Source: JANNGC01 sp043757045
GTDB taxonomy: Bacteria; Verrucomicrobiota; Verrucomicrobiia; Limisphaerales; SIBH01
Length of the DNA: 52,218 nucleotides
NCBI GenBank assembly: GCA_043757045.1
Contig: JAYVQC010000215.1
Coordinates: 1 to 52,218 of the forward strand
Direction: 5' to 3'
Each line of letters begins with the position of its first letter. Position 1 is the first letter of the stretch. Below the pieces are notes generated by a model. It did not search any database, had not been told where the DNA came from, and worked only from the letters and a program-made list of their open reading frames with translations. Of the stretch, positions 32,901 to 42,981 are shown in pieces. The position numbers were made by a program, and so were the translations under genes.

Positions 32901-33521
32901 TTGAAGCGGCCCGATCAAAAATTCGGCACCGTGCATCACGGTTACTCGAAGTCCAACCCCGGCTCCACCGTCGGTGCTTACGCGCGCGACGTGGGTGAGC
33001 CGAACCATTGTGGCATCGCGGGCGGCTCGACCGTGTGGTTCGCCATCCAAGCCGAGGCCACCGGCCAGCTCTACGTCAACACCGACGGCAGCAGCTACAA
33101 CACGCTGCTGGCCGCCTACATCGGCCCCGGCGACAGCTACGTTACGCTCACCAACGTCGGCTGCGACAACAACAGCGGCCTGGACGGACTCGACAGCCGG
33201 ATGAATTTCCCCGTGCTCACGAATAATTATTATTACATCGCCGCCGGCGGCGTGGGCGCGGCCTTCGGCACGCTCAAGTGGAAGTTCCAGCTCGTGCGCC
33301 CGCTCACGATCACGAACATCGCCTACACCAACATCTCCGGCGGACGCGTGACCATGAAGATCAACAACACGCCCGGCCTTACTGCGCTGGTGCAGTCCGC
33401 GACCAACCTCGTCTCGCCCTTCTGGATCACGAACTTCACCTCGACCAACGCCGTGTTCAATTACACGAACAACAATGTCGGTGCGACCAACCGCTTCTAC
33501 CGCGCGGTGAACATTTTCTGA
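29943..33521 (+). CDS. Large secreted protein with Ig-like and SbsA-type domains
   Basis: The 1192-aa product has a signal peptide (cleavage near VWATAP) and a string of Ig-like domains of the type QPxNRTVTENxPVSFFVGG...YSVIITNSSGSATS, alternating with SbsA-like Ig units (VIVVFSERVEQNSAQDIFNYSIPG). The first two domain pairs are a tandem duplication of 186 aa. Further Ig-like units follow (about 405-490, 665-745, 870-960), then two beta-sandwich regions with GFDSVLAVYTG and SYNTLLAAYIG, similar to pre-peptidase C-terminal domains. The ATG at 29943 begins the signal peptide. It is probably a surface or extracellular adhesin-like protein. Confidence 0.88.
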   Translation: MRRLFFLCVVLTVCALAMPVWATAPAIGQQPLNRTVTENDPVSFFVGGVTGDAPLVFLWHRNGTIISNAPNGPVYSIPFAALADNGSGYSVIITNSSGSATSTVATLTVNPDVTAPTILNVTNSPDRLRVIVVFSERVEQNSAQDIFNYSIPGANIIGATLDPSGSNVTLTVDSALVAGAAYSVFVDNVADLAANTIAVGTHFDFRAGNPPLITIQPGNRTVTENQPVSFFVGGVTGDAPLVFLWHRNGTIISNAPNAPSYSIPFAPLADNGSGFSVIITNSSGSATSAVATLTVNADVTQPTIRLVTNAPSYIHIVVVFSERVEQNSAQDIFNYSIPGANITGATLDPSGSNVTLTVDSALTDGAVYTVNVAGVTDVAASPNSIAPGTFFNFRAGRPPLITLQPENQVVNPGASASFTVIATGTELEHQWYRGLNKLADETNATLTLPSVTPAMLGSYRVVIANFLGSITSAAATLSFFSNYAVDLPPGYSFVTKQLANNSPQFPVPPSDMTLFKWIPAAQNFAVYNFAAGAGWNPSEPVVDVGEGVIIQTAVPASLVFTGTRIVPSLPVSLSPGFNLRGAQIPIVAGYADIVGSPQEGTLVYQYRPGGDLAPFNETNYHNNFFIYGQWRDQPPRLRVGEAAWIRLGSPVVITNQPVALTNVNIGQSFSFTVGAMGEEPIRYQWRLNGQDIPNATNANYSMNSASPSNAGIYSVTVGNVLGDLNSASVPLKLNVAPFALTDDFADAGNVNDANRLLASHNRNATTQPGEPQHAGKRTRSSVWLNWTAPTGGIVSMSSIGSGFDSVLAVYTGPSVSNLHLLDADDDGGGYGGARVRFNARVGNVYRICVSGLGDSQGDILLGWNLEPTAQFLPEFGTQPRDLTAGYGGSAQFSAAVTNGFVSYQWFFNGAPLTNNSSATTATLTITNIGDQHVGRYFVRASNQSRSRDSRRVELQLQDPGPVEAIDGLMFVDKLLDLEAIPGSGVPLKRPDQKFGTVHHGYSKSNPGSTVGAYARDVGEPNHCGIAGGSTVWFAIQAEATGQLYVNTDGSSYNTLLAAYIGPGDSYVTLTNVGCDNNSGLDGLDSRMNFPVLTNNYYYIAAGGVGAAFGTLKWKFQLVRPLTITNIAYTNISGGRVTMKINNTPGLTALVQSATNLVSPFWITNFTSTNAVFNYTNNNVGATNRFYRAVNIF
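30041..31156 (+). repeat. 558-bp tandem duplication inside the Ig-like gene
   Basis: Units 30041-30598 and 30599-31156 are repeated with stretches of complete DNA identity (for example GTGAGCTTCTTCGTCGGCGG) separated by short divergent patches. The unit is 186 codons and covers one Ig-like plus one SbsA-like domain. Confidence 0.9.
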
Positions 33522-33586
33522 CCGGGCCATCGGGGTGGAGCGACGACCCTCCACCAACGCCTGCACTTCTCTGCTCAACTGCTGTG

Positions 33587-34528
33587 CTATCGTTGCTCCA
33601 GATCGCGCAACGCCAATTCCATCTCGGGAAACCGGAACGTGAACCCATTTGCCAATAATTTTCCCGGCACCACGCGGCGGCTCTTGAGCATCAGCTCCGT
33701 CTCCGTCCGCAAGAAAAACGCGCCCACCTCCAGCATCCACTCTGCCGCCGGCAGTCCGAACGGCACAGCGCCGCACACGCGGCGAAAGGTCCGCATCATC
33801 TCCGCGTTCGTGAGCGGATGCGGAGCGGCGAGATTGACCGGCCCGTGCAGTTCCTCATGCTCGAGAATCCATTCCACTGCGCGGCAGAAATCTTCCTCGT
33901 GAATCCACGAGACGAACTGCTGGCCGCTGCCCATGCGCCCGCCCAGTCCCACTCGTGCGAGGCGGCGCAGGATTTGAAACACTCCGCCCACCACCGGGCC
34001 GAAGACGAGCGAGATGCGCAGCCTGACCTGGCGCGTGTGCGGCGTGGGCATCACCACCTGCGCCCGCTCCCACGCCCGCGCCACTTCCACCGAAAAAACA
34101 TCATGCACCTCCGGCGTCGTCGCAAAGTCGGTGCTCGCCTCGTCATGCGCCGCACTCAAGGTGTGCCGGTAAATCGTGGCCGTGCCGCTGTTCAACCACG
34201 CGCGCGGCGGCTGCGCGCACCGCGCGATGGCCTCGCCAATCACCCGCGTTGAGTCCACGCGCGAGTCCATGACCAGCTTCCGGTTCTCCGGCGTGAACCG
34301 GCAGTTCACAGAGCGCCCCGCGAGATTGATCACCGCCTCCGCCCCGTCCAGTTCACGCGCCCAATCCCCGACCGTCCGCGCGTCCCACGCGACCTCACGG
34401 AACCGCGCTTTGGGCGAAGGCTTCCGCGTCAACACCACCGCCTCCCACCCGCGCGCCTGCAAATGCCCCGCCAGCAACTGCCCGAGGAACCCGCTTCCGC
34501 CCGCGAGGATGATTTTGCGCGCTTTCAT
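33587..34528 (-). CDS. NAD-dependent epimerase-like protein, TIGR01777 family (YfcH/SulA-like)
   Basis: The 313-aa product has the Rossmann motif GGSGFLGQLL near its start, VINLAGRSV, and the family region RISLVFGP...FVSWIHEEDF, ending with a DUF1731-like C-terminus (RVVPGKLLANGFTFRFPEMELAL). These proteins are short-chain dehydrogenase relatives of unknown substrate. Its start codon overlaps the stop of the small ORF 34525-34689 as ATGA. Confidence 0.93.
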   Translation of the reverse strand: MKARKIILAGGSGFLGQLLAGHLQARGWEAVVLTRKPSPKARFREVAWDARTVGDWARELDGAEAVINLAGRSVNCRFTPENRKLVMDSRVDSTRVIGEAIARCAQPPRAWLNSGTATIYRHTLSAAHDEASTDFATTPEVHDVFSVEVARAWERAQVVMPTPHTRQVRLRISLVFGPVVGGVFQILRRLARVGLGGRMGSGQQFVSWIHEEDFCRAVEWILEHEELHGPVNLAAPHPLTNAEMMRTFRRVCGAVPFGLPAAEWMLEVGAFFLRTETELMLKSRRVVPGKLLANGFTFRFPEMELALRDLEQR

Positions 34529-34689
34529 TTCTTATCGCGCGGCAGCAGCGCCGCCAGCGCCAGCATCAAGGCCAGTTCGAAGATCAGACCCGCGTGCAGG
34601 CGGCGACGGCTCGGGCGTTTGGTAGTCGGGGCGGCTTCCTTGCGCTTCGCGCAGGCGAGCCAGCCGTGAAGTTCGCTTTCACATGTCAT
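34525..34689 (-). CDS. 54-aa single-pass membrane protein in the GbsR operon
   Basis: This short frame encodes MTCESELHGWLACAK, a basic stretch (TKRPSRRRLH) and one hydrophobic helix (AGLIFELALMLALAALL) before PRDKK. It is preceded by GTGAGGTG as a plausible ribosome binding site, begins 7 bp after the GbsR-like gene ends, and its stop overlaps the epimerase start (ATGA). The gapless packing between two real genes argues that it is translated. Function unknown. Confidence 0.68.
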   Translation of the reverse strand: MTCESELHGWLACAKRKEAAPTTKRPSRRRLHAGLIFELALMLALAALLPRDKK

Positions 34690-34696
34690 AGGCACC

Positions 34697-35215
34697 TCAC
34701 TTCCAATTAATCCACTTCGCGATCTTGTTGCCGAGCTTCACGAACTTGATCACCGCCGGAGTCGGCAGCGCGTCAATCTGGTCGTACCAGCCGCTCATGG
34801 TCGCGAAGAAATCGCGCATGGCCACGAGGCGGTCATGGGTGAACTTGTCTTTCCCCGCCTCCTCGGTGCAGGCGCGCAGCAGGGCCACCGTGGGATCGAT
34901 CTCGCGCTTCTTCCGCTCGTCGAGCACCTGGCGGAACATCTCCCACACGTCGGCCATGCTCTCGAAATGATCGCGGCGGTCGCCCATGACGTGGACGATT
35001 TTCACGATGCCCCAGTTCTGGAGTTCGCGCAGGCTGTTGCTCACGTTCGAGCGGGCCACGCCGAGGGCGGCGCACAGTTCGTCGGCGTGCAGCGGCTTGG
35101 GCGAGAGGTAGAGCAGCGCGTGAATCTGGGCCATGGTGCGGTTGATGCCCCAGCGCACGCCCATCTCGCCCCAGTGGAGGATGAATTTCTCTTGGACGGG
35201 TGTGAGCTTTTCCAT
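34697..35215 (-). CDS. GbsR/MarR-family transcriptional regulator
   Basis: The 172-aa product has a winged helix-turn-helix (LHADELCAALGVARSNVSNSLRELQNWGIVK) and the GbsR-type sequence around it (HWGEMGVRWGINRTMAQIHALLYLSP, GDRRDHFES). Long motifs are named here only to show the family. GbsR proteins repress osmolyte or other operons. An inverted repeat overlapping the start codon is a likely autoregulatory operator. It heads an operon with the 54-aa protein and the epimerase. Confidence 0.9.
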   Translation of the reverse strand: MEKLTPVQEKFILHWGEMGVRWGINRTMAQIHALLYLSPKPLHADELCAALGVARSNVSNSLRELQNWGIVKIVHVMGDRRDHFESMADVWEMFRQVLDERKKREIDPTVALLRACTEEAGKDKFTHDRLVAMRDFFATMSGWYDQIDALPTPAVIKFVKLGNKIAKWINWK

Positions 35216-35216
35216 A

Positions 35217-35252
35217 ATTCCTTAAGTTCTGTCTGGACGGAAATTAAGGAAT
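35217..35252. promoter_or_regulatory. Probable operator of the GbsR-like regulator
   Basis: ATTCCTTAAGTT at 35217-35228 and AAATTAAGGAAT at 35241-35252 form an inverted repeat with 11 of 12 positions matching, one base upstream of the start codon. Position and symmetry suit a dimeric MarR/GbsR protein blocking its own transcription or translation start. Confidence 0.65.
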
Positions 35253-35281
35253 GGACGGATTGGTGTCAACCGGCCGTTTGG

Positions 35282-35393
35282 ACGGAGCGCGGACTTTCCA
35301 GTCCGCAGCAACTTTCGCAGGCCGGGGGCTCCAGCATTTGCGAACACCGCTCTACATTTCTCGTTGCTGCGGACTGGAAAGTCCGCGCTCCGT
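35282..35393. repeat. 112-bp palindromic element
   Basis: Arms of 31 bp at 35282-35312 and 35363-35393 are exact inverted copies (core GCGGACTTTCCAGTCCGC, itself a hairpin). It lies between the regulator and the LysE gene, which both read on the minus strand. No other copy of this family is in the window. Confidence 0.88.
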
Positions 35394-35404
35394 GGGGCAG
35401 GGAC

Positions 35405-36121
35405 TCAACGTGGGCCGGTAGGGGCGACGAACTCCAACCGGTCCCGCCGCTGCTGCTGGTGGCGGTCGTGCAGCTCGCCCACGATGCGCCAGCCGATCCA
35501 GAGCGCGGCAATCAGCAGCACCGCGCCGGAGACGTGCTCCATGCGGAGCAGCACGCGCGGCGAGAAGCGGCCGTGGCCTTTCGACACGGCCCAGGCGAGC
35601 AGGAAAAACCAGAGCGTGGCCCCGCCCGCGACGCCGAGCACGCAGGCCACGCGGTCGTCCAGGGTGCGGTCCACCCAGTTGTGCGAGAGGAACGTGGCGG
35701 TGAGTGTGACCCAGAGCAGCAGCACGGACGGATTCCCCAGCACACGGACGAAGCCGGTCATGAACGCCGAGCGCGGATGCAGTTTCTCCTCGATGCGGTC
35801 CGCGCTGCGCGAATGGTCGGGGATGGATTTGGCGCGGAAGTATTTCCACGAGAGCGCAAGCAGGAACAGAAAGCTCAGGAGTTCCATTGTGGACTTCACC
35901 ATCGGCAGGCCGAGGAAGGCGGAGAAACCCGTGAGCGAGATGGCGCAGTAGATGGATTCCATCAGCACGGAGCCGAGGCCGATCATCAGCGCCCAGCGAA
36001 AGCCGCGGCGCGCGCCTTCGTTGATGATGGTGAGATTGATCGGGCCGACGGGAATGGAGACGAGGAAACCGGCGATCAGTCCGGTGACCAGGGCGACGTT
36101 GCTGTGCTCAAGGAAAGGCAT
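35405..36121 (-). CDS. LysE/RhtB-family amino-acid exporter
   Basis: The 238-aa product has six predicted helices and the LysE signature GFLVSIPVGPINLTIINEGA, then GLGSVLMESIY and VLGNPSVLLLWVTL. These proteins export amino acids or related compounds at the inner membrane. The C-terminal tail is His/Arg-rich. It starts 5 bp after pssA and is probably the third gene of that operon. Confidence 0.9.
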   Translation of the reverse strand: MPFLEHSNVALVTGLIAGFLVSIPVGPINLTIINEGARRGFRWALMIGLGSVLMESIYCAISLTGFSAFLGLPMVKSTMELLSFLFLLALSWKYFRAKSIPDHSRSADRIEEKLHPRSAFMTGFVRVLGNPSVLLLWVTLTATFLSHNWVDRTLDDRVACVLGVAGGATLWFFLLAWAVSKGHGRFSPRVLLRMEHVSGAVLLIAALWIGWRIVGELHDRHQQQRRDRLEFVAPTGPR

Positions 36122-36126
36122 TCAGC

Positions 36127-37002
36127 TTAACGAGTTCCGGCGGGCATGTTCTCGTCCTCGTCGTCTTCATCGTCCTCGATCTCGCGCTGCATCTTGCGGG
36201 AGATGTAGGGGCGCACGAAGCCGTAGAGCAGGAAGGCCGTGAACAGAATCGGCATGACGATGTAGAGAATCTTTTCCCGCAGGATGACCACGCTGCCGAC
36301 GAGCAGCGCGGCGAGCATCGTCTTCCAAAATGTGCTGGTGGAGCGGAAGTCGAATTTCTTGAAGGTCGGATATTTCACGCGGCTGACCATCATGGCGGAC
36401 AGAAAGATGAGCAGCACCGGCAGCGCGTATTTCCACTTCGAGGGCGCGAGTTCGCGCTCGTCGAGATGCACCATGAGCATGGTGAGCGAGGCCACCAGCC
36501 CCGCCGCCGCCGGGATGGGGAAGCCGAGGAATTCCTTGCCACCGCCCGTGCCGGCCATCGTCGCGAGACAGTTGAACCGCGCCAACCTGAACGCGCCCGC
36601 GAGCAGATACGCCGAGGAGATGAACCAGCCAAACTCGGGGTGATTGACGAACACCTCGCGCAGCACCACGCGATGCACGAGGAACGCCGGGGCGACGCCA
36701 AAGGAAACCAAATCCGCCAGCGAATCAAACTCGCGCCCGAACGGGCTTTCCACGCCCATCATGCGCGCGATCCGGCCATCGAAGAGATCGAAGATGCAGG
36801 CGAGCAGGATGAAGCCGAGGGCGATTTTGATCTTGGTGTAGTCCGGGTGCGCCACATCCGCGCCAAGGTCCACGCCCACGATGTAAGTCAGCGCCACGAA
36901 GCCGCAGAAGAGATTCGCGGCCGTGAAGAGGTTGGGCAGAAAATAAATTTTCAGCTTCGGCTCCGGCGCGTCCGGCGTTGGTGTTTTATCAGCCATGTTC
37001 AA
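36127..37002 (-). CDS. pssA: CDP-diacylglycerol-serine O-phosphatidyltransferase (phosphatidylserine synthase)
   Basis: The 291-aa membrane protein carries the CDP-alcohol phosphotransferase motif DLFDGRIARMMG followed by FGREFDSLAD (spacing D-x2-DG-x2-AR-x8-G-x3-D-x3-D). It makes phosphatidylserine from CDP-diacylglycerol and serine. The C-terminal tail is acidic (EDDEDDEDE). Its start overlaps the stop of the PSD-like gene by 4 bp (ATGA), the usual pairing of synthase and decarboxylase genes. Confidence 0.93.
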   Translation of the reverse strand: MNMADKTPTPDAPEPKLKIYFLPNLFTAANLFCGFVALTYIVGVDLGADVAHPDYTKIKIALGFILLACIFDLFDGRIARMMGVESPFGREFDSLADLVSFGVAPAFLVHRVVLREVFVNHPEFGWFISSAYLLAGAFRLARFNCLATMAGTGGGKEFLGFPIPAAAGLVASLTMLMVHLDERELAPSKWKYALPVLLIFLSAMMVSRVKYPTFKKFDFRSTSTFWKTMLAALLVGSVVILREKILYIVMPILFTAFLLYGFVRPYISRKMQREIEDDEDDEDENMPAGTR

Positions 37003-37670
37003 GTTTCAAATTTGGCGATGACGGACTGCCCGCCCGCCACTTCATCGCCCGCATTGACGAGCAACTTGACCTGCGGGGGCAAATACAATTCCACGCGCGC
37101 AGCCGGACGCATCATGGCGATTCGGACACTGCGCGAGACGATCTCGTTCGATTTGATCCACGGGAGAATGCGTTGGCCCCAAGTGCCGCCGATGAGGCGC
37201 ACGGCAATTTTCGTGTCGAGCCGCCCGATGACGTCGAGGCCGATCAGCAAGCTTTCCGTGCTGACCACGCCGGCGTCTTTGCGCGCCCGTCGGTGCTCAA
37301 AATGCGCGACCGTGGCGGTCAGCGGCGCGTATTGCATCTGCACATCGGTGAGCGCGACGCGGATAGAGAGTCGCCGGCAAGGGCCGTGGATGAATTCATT
37401 TTCCAGCGCGTCCTCGATGGACTCGATGCGGCCGTGCGCCGGGGCGACAATGGCGTTCAAGTCGCTCGGTTCTGCCGGATCGGGATCGCGCGAGAGATAA
37501 ACCGCGGCTACGAGAAACACGCCCCAGACCGCGATGAAGATTTTGTGGTACTCCAGAATGAATCCGCCAAGCTGACGCCCCGCCCACGCACCCACGAATA
37601 ACCCGCTCAGCGCGGCCAGCGACCAGAGTACGAGCCGGAGCGTGGCGTTGTTGGCGTGGCCGGTGTTCAT
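36999..37670 (-). CDS. Phosphatidylserine decarboxylase-like protein lacking the catalytic Asp-His-Ser triad
   Basis: The 223-aa product aligns with short phosphatidylserine decarboxylases: two N-terminal membrane segments, YLSRDPDP (for FRDP), IVAPAHGRIESI (for SPADG), LSIRVALTDVQMQYAPL (for DVHvnRaP), IAVRLIGG, and RPAARVELYLPPQVK (for FGSRvdvylP), then NAGDEVAGGQSVIA. All three positions of the self-cleavage triad are changed: Asp to His79, His to Gln111, Ser to Ala191. Without the serine the pyruvoyl cofactor cannot form. It still overlaps pssA by 4 bp, so a role in that pathway, such as a regulatory or binding subunit, is likely. The family link is strong; the loss of activity is inference. 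Confidence 0.8.
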   Translation of the reverse strand: MNTGHANNATLRLVLWSLAALSGLFVGAWAGRQLGGFILEYHKIFIAVWGVFLVAAVYLSRDPDPAEPSDLNAIVAPAHGRIESIEDALENEFIHGPCRRLSIRVALTDVQMQYAPLTATVAHFEHRRARKDAGVVSTESLLIGLDVIGRLDTKIAVRLIGGTWGQRILPWIKSNEIVSRSVRIAMMRPAARVELYLPPQVKLLVNAGDEVAGGQSVIAKFET

Positions 37671-37718
37671 GTGATTCGCGCGGGACGCTACCGGCGACGG
37701 ATGATGATGAAAAGAATT

Positions 37719-37832
37719 AGTGGGACAGGCGCCCTCGCCTGTCAGTAGTCCGACAAGCGCCCCCGTTTACCGAAGTTGCTGCAGGCGGGGGCGCCTGCGC
37801 GACTAACGACAGGCGAGGGCGCCTGTCCCACT
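37719..37832. repeat. 114-bp palindromic element
   Basis: AGTGGGACAGGCGCCCTCGC at the left end and its inverse at 37808-37832 form 25-bp arms, with an inner GGCGGGGGCGCC hairpin and matching AGTAGTC / GACTAAC flanks. It occupies most of the gap between the PSD-like gene and the DUF1232 gene. Only one copy is in the window. Confidence 0.88.
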
Positions 37833-37851
37833 ACAGTTCCCCCGCGCCTGC

Positions 37852-38256
37852 TCAGGGCTTGCTCGTGATCTGCGCCCAGTTGAGGTGCTGCGAGGCGGCG
37901 TATTTGGCGAAGGCCAGTTCGTTCTGGATAAGAACCGCGCGCACAATGCTGGAATCATCCGCGCGCCCGAAGCCGCCGATCATGTCCGGGATGATGTTCG
38001 CCTTCTTGTGCGCGTACATCACGGCGAAGGCGGCGCGGGCGAAGGCCACGTAAGGCAAATCTTTGTAGGCGCCTTCCGCCACGTCCTCCACGACATCGGC
38101 GAGGAATTCAAGCTGGTCCACGAGGTGCGGAAACTTGGGCGCGTGAATCTGCGTGAACTCGACCTTCCAGAGCGGCAGGTCGCGCAACATATCATCCACG
38201 ATGGCGGGCGTCATGTAGGCCGCGCCGTGATTCAGGAAATCAGCAATCTCAGACAT
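37852..38256 (-). CDS. DUF1232 (YkvA-like) protein
   Basis: The 134-aa product contains the DUF1232 pattern: LPYVAFARAAFAVMYAHKKAN followed by IIPDMIGGFGRADDSSIV, equivalent to the family's DLIPD-x-IPG-x-G-x2-DD. Members are small, often membrane-associated proteins without known function. The length is normal. Confidence 0.82.
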   Translation of the reverse strand: MSEIADFLNHGAAYMTPAIVDDMLRDLPLWKVEFTQIHAPKFPHLVDQLEFLADVVEDVAEGAYKDLPYVAFARAAFAVMYAHKKANIIPDMIGGFGRADDSSIVRAVLIQNELAFAKYAASQHLNWAQITSKP

Positions 38257-38280
38257 GCGGCGACGCTACCGGCGGGCTGG

Positions 38281-38350
38281 CGGGGAAGTAAATCAGTAAT
38301 CATTCATCAGTAATTCAACGAAGCCGATGTCCGATGATGGAGGACTGACT
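38281..38350. repeat. Intergenic heptamer array (ATCAGTA units)
   Basis: Units ATCAGTA / ATCATTC / ATCAGTA / ATTCAAC run in steps of seven from about 38284, and a weak inverted counterpart (ACTGACTCAATGACTAC) lies at the far end. The units are the same as those in the cassettes inside uvrA and the U32 gene. Confidence 0.72.
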
Positions 38351-38356
38351 CAATGA

Positions 38357-38827
38357 CTACTTTCCCTCGCCCGGCCGCTTCATCTCGAACGTGCCCCAGT
38401 CGTATTTCGATTTGTAAGTGGAGAAGAAGTTCGTCGCGTCGGAGTGGCCTTCGTAGGTGTAAAGGCCGCCGGCCAGAAAACCCAAATTCTCTGAACCATG
38501 AAACGCCACGCCATTCGTGGATATGGAAGCCTCCATCCGCACGGTGTAGCCGGCATGGATGGTGATGAAGAGGGTGAGCCAGTGTTTGAAAGCGGCGTCA
38601 AACTTCACCTCGAACTGATTGGTGTCTGCGGCGGTGATGATCGCGCGCAGTTTATCGTTGTGCCCATTCGCGTCGCTGTGCCAGCGACCTTCCCAGCGGC
38701 CAGCGATACCCGTCGTCGGCGCAGTTTGTTTCGCAGCGTCGCGCCATTCACGGTTGAAGGAAGAACAGCCGGTCACGCCCAGCAACAACGTGAGAAGACC
38801 GAGTTGAATCCAAGGGCGAGATTTCAT
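38357..38827 (-). CDS. Predicted lipoprotein, unknown function
   Basis: The 156-aa product has a lipoprotein signal with lipobox LLGVTGC. The mature part is beta-rich (GRWEGRWHSDANGHNDKLRA and following) and resembles small secreted lipocalin-like domains only in outline. The ATG at 38827 starts the signal peptide. The frame remains open upstream across the tRNA gene, which argues for the shorter form. Confidence 0.78.
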   Translation of the reverse strand: MKSRPWIQLGLLTLLLGVTGCSSFNREWRDAAKQTAPTTGIAGRWEGRWHSDANGHNDKLRAIITAADTNQFEVKFDAAFKHWLTLFITIHAGYTVRMEASISTNGVAFHGSENLGFLAGGLYTYEGHSDATNFFSTYKSKYDWGTFEMKRPGEGK

Positions 38828-38882
38828 GGACGAGTGGTAGCAGCGGAAAAAACGCCTGCCAATCCGAAGTTGCGCGGGAAAG

Positions 38883-38959
38883 TGGCGGGAGTGGCGGGGC
38901 TCGAACCCGTAACCTCTGCCGTGACAGGGCAGCGCTCTAACCAATTGAGCTACACCCCC
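38883..38959 (-). tRNA. tRNA-Asp (anticodon GTC)
   Basis: On the minus strand the 77-nt sequence has acceptor arms GGGGGTG / CACTCCC (with one G-T pair), D arm GCTC...GAGC, anticodon stem CTGCC / GGCAG with loop CTGTCAC (anticodon GTC), a T arm with TTCGAGC, discriminator G and an encoded CCA. The first T-stem pair is A-C, otherwise the cloverleaf is complete. Confidence 0.96.
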
Positions 38960-39356
38960 GCGCAAACGGGGCGGCAAGTTATGGAACGCGCTTGAGGTCG
39001 TCAACCGTGAACTCTGTACTCGCCGTAGAAAAAAGATCCGGGCAACAGACGCCAAGGAGGTGGGGGTGGAGAACCCCGCTGAAGAAACGTGCTGTCACCC
39101 GAATCAAATTTTCAAAATCTTTTGGACGATTGCGACCTGCTTCTCTTTTTGTCAACAGCATCATCGGCACGCCCGCGCGGGAAGTGAAGAGCGGGCGAGA
39201 TTTTCTTCCGGGGCGCGGGCAAGGCCTCGCCAGCGGGGCGTTCCCGCGTGGATTGCGCGGTGAATCGAGGCTGGTGGTCCAGGCGTTGGGTGCAGCGGCG
39301 GGAACACGGCGATCCGTCGGACGCCCGCACAAACCCTTTGTCGAACGCCGCCATCA
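38960..39356. other. 397-bp gap before the U32 gene, nothing recognised
   Basis: The stretch between tRNA-Asp and the U32 gene contains no ORF with coding character, no palindromic element of the families seen elsewhere and no clear promoter. It should hold the promoters of both flanking genes. Confidence 0.5.
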
Positions 39357-42113
<2,757 letters not shown>

Positions 42114-42131
42114 CGGCGGGTTGAAGGTCTT

Positions 42132-42388
42132 GTCCTTACCCACATCTTTGAGCGTGGATTTCCGAGCCCCAACGGGGCGCTATTCGATAGCCCAGGGCAA
42201 AGCCCTGGGACAAAGGCGCAAAGGAACCAAGCCCTGAAAGGGCGGCACTCCGAGATGGCCGGGTGCAAAGTTGTTCCGCCCTTTCAGGGCTTGAAATTTT
42301 CAGCCATTTGAACCCAGGGCTTTGCCCTGGGCTATGGAATGACGGCCTTTCAGGCCTGGAAACAGAGATGCGGACTTGTGGGTAGGGA
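42132..42388. repeat. Large nested palindrome between the U32 gene and ruvX
   Basis: Outer TCCTTACCCAC is matched by GTGGGTAGGGA. Inside are inverted pairs TAGCCCAGGGC / GCCCTGGGCTA and AAGCCCTGAAAGGGCGG / CCGCCCTTTCAGGGCTT, each flanked by its own hairpin (AGGGCAAAGCCCT, GGCCTTTCAGGCC). It fills the gap between two convergent genes. Only one copy is in the window. Confidence 0.85.
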
Positions 42389-42434
42389 CGAGGGTTGAAG
42401 GTTGCCGGTGGATCGGCCCTGATGTCCCACGCCC

Positions 42435-42845
42435 TCACCCCTGCGCGTCGAGGTAGCTCTGCAACAAAATCGCCGCTGCCATCTTGTCCACCTTCTCCTT
42501 GCGGTCGGCGCGGCGCACGTTGCCTTCGAGCAGCGCACGGTTGGCCATCACGGAAGTCAGCCGCTCGTCCCAGGTTTTGATGGGCGTCGTGATCACGGGC
42601 TGAAGCGCAGCGATGAAGTCTTTCACCTTTTGCGCCGCCGGGCCGAGCGTGCCGTCCATGTTGCGCGGCAGGCCCACGAGGATGAGTTCGACTTCCTTCT
42701 CGCGCACGAGTTGCTGGAGCCGCTCGAGGACTTTGCTCATTGGCTCGGATGGAATGTATTCGAGCGGCGTGGCAATTATTTTCAATTCATCGGTCACCGC
42801 GACGCCGATGCGCCGCGTGCCGTGGTCCAGGGCCAAAATTCGCAT
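42435..42845 (-). CDS. ruvX: Putative Holliday junction resolvase RuvX (YqgF)
   Basis: The 136-aa product has the RNase H-fold motifs of YqgF: MRILALDHGTRRIGVAVTDE, LILVGLPRNMDGT and KTWDERLTSVMANRAL, with conserved Asp and Glu ligands, and ends KVDKMAAAILLQSYLD. These proteins act in 16S rRNA 5' processing and possibly in recombination. The ATG at 42845 is the family start. It is divergent from the leuS fragment, probably reflecting an ancestral ruvX/leuS junction. Confidence 0.95.
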   Translation of the reverse strand: MRILALDHGTRRIGVAVTDELKIIATPLEYIPSEPMSKVLERLQQLVREKEVELILVGLPRNMDGTLGPAAQKVKDFIAALQPVITTPIKTWDERLTSVMANRALLEGNVRRADRKEKVDKMAAAILLQSYLDAQG

Positions 42846-42981
42846 GGCCGCAACCATTTCTCCCTCCCGTCGTGACGTCCACGGAAAAAACGAGGCGACT
42901 CCGACGCGAAGAACTTGCGGTCCGCGCTCCGCGAACGCCCTGATTGCGAGCGCCAAACCTTTCGCCCAAATGCCGCGCCCC

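Noticed and set aside
31470..33776. Long antisense frame (768 codons) opposite the Ig-like protein gene
   Set aside because: No domain is recognisable, while the plus strand has a signal peptide and repeated domains.
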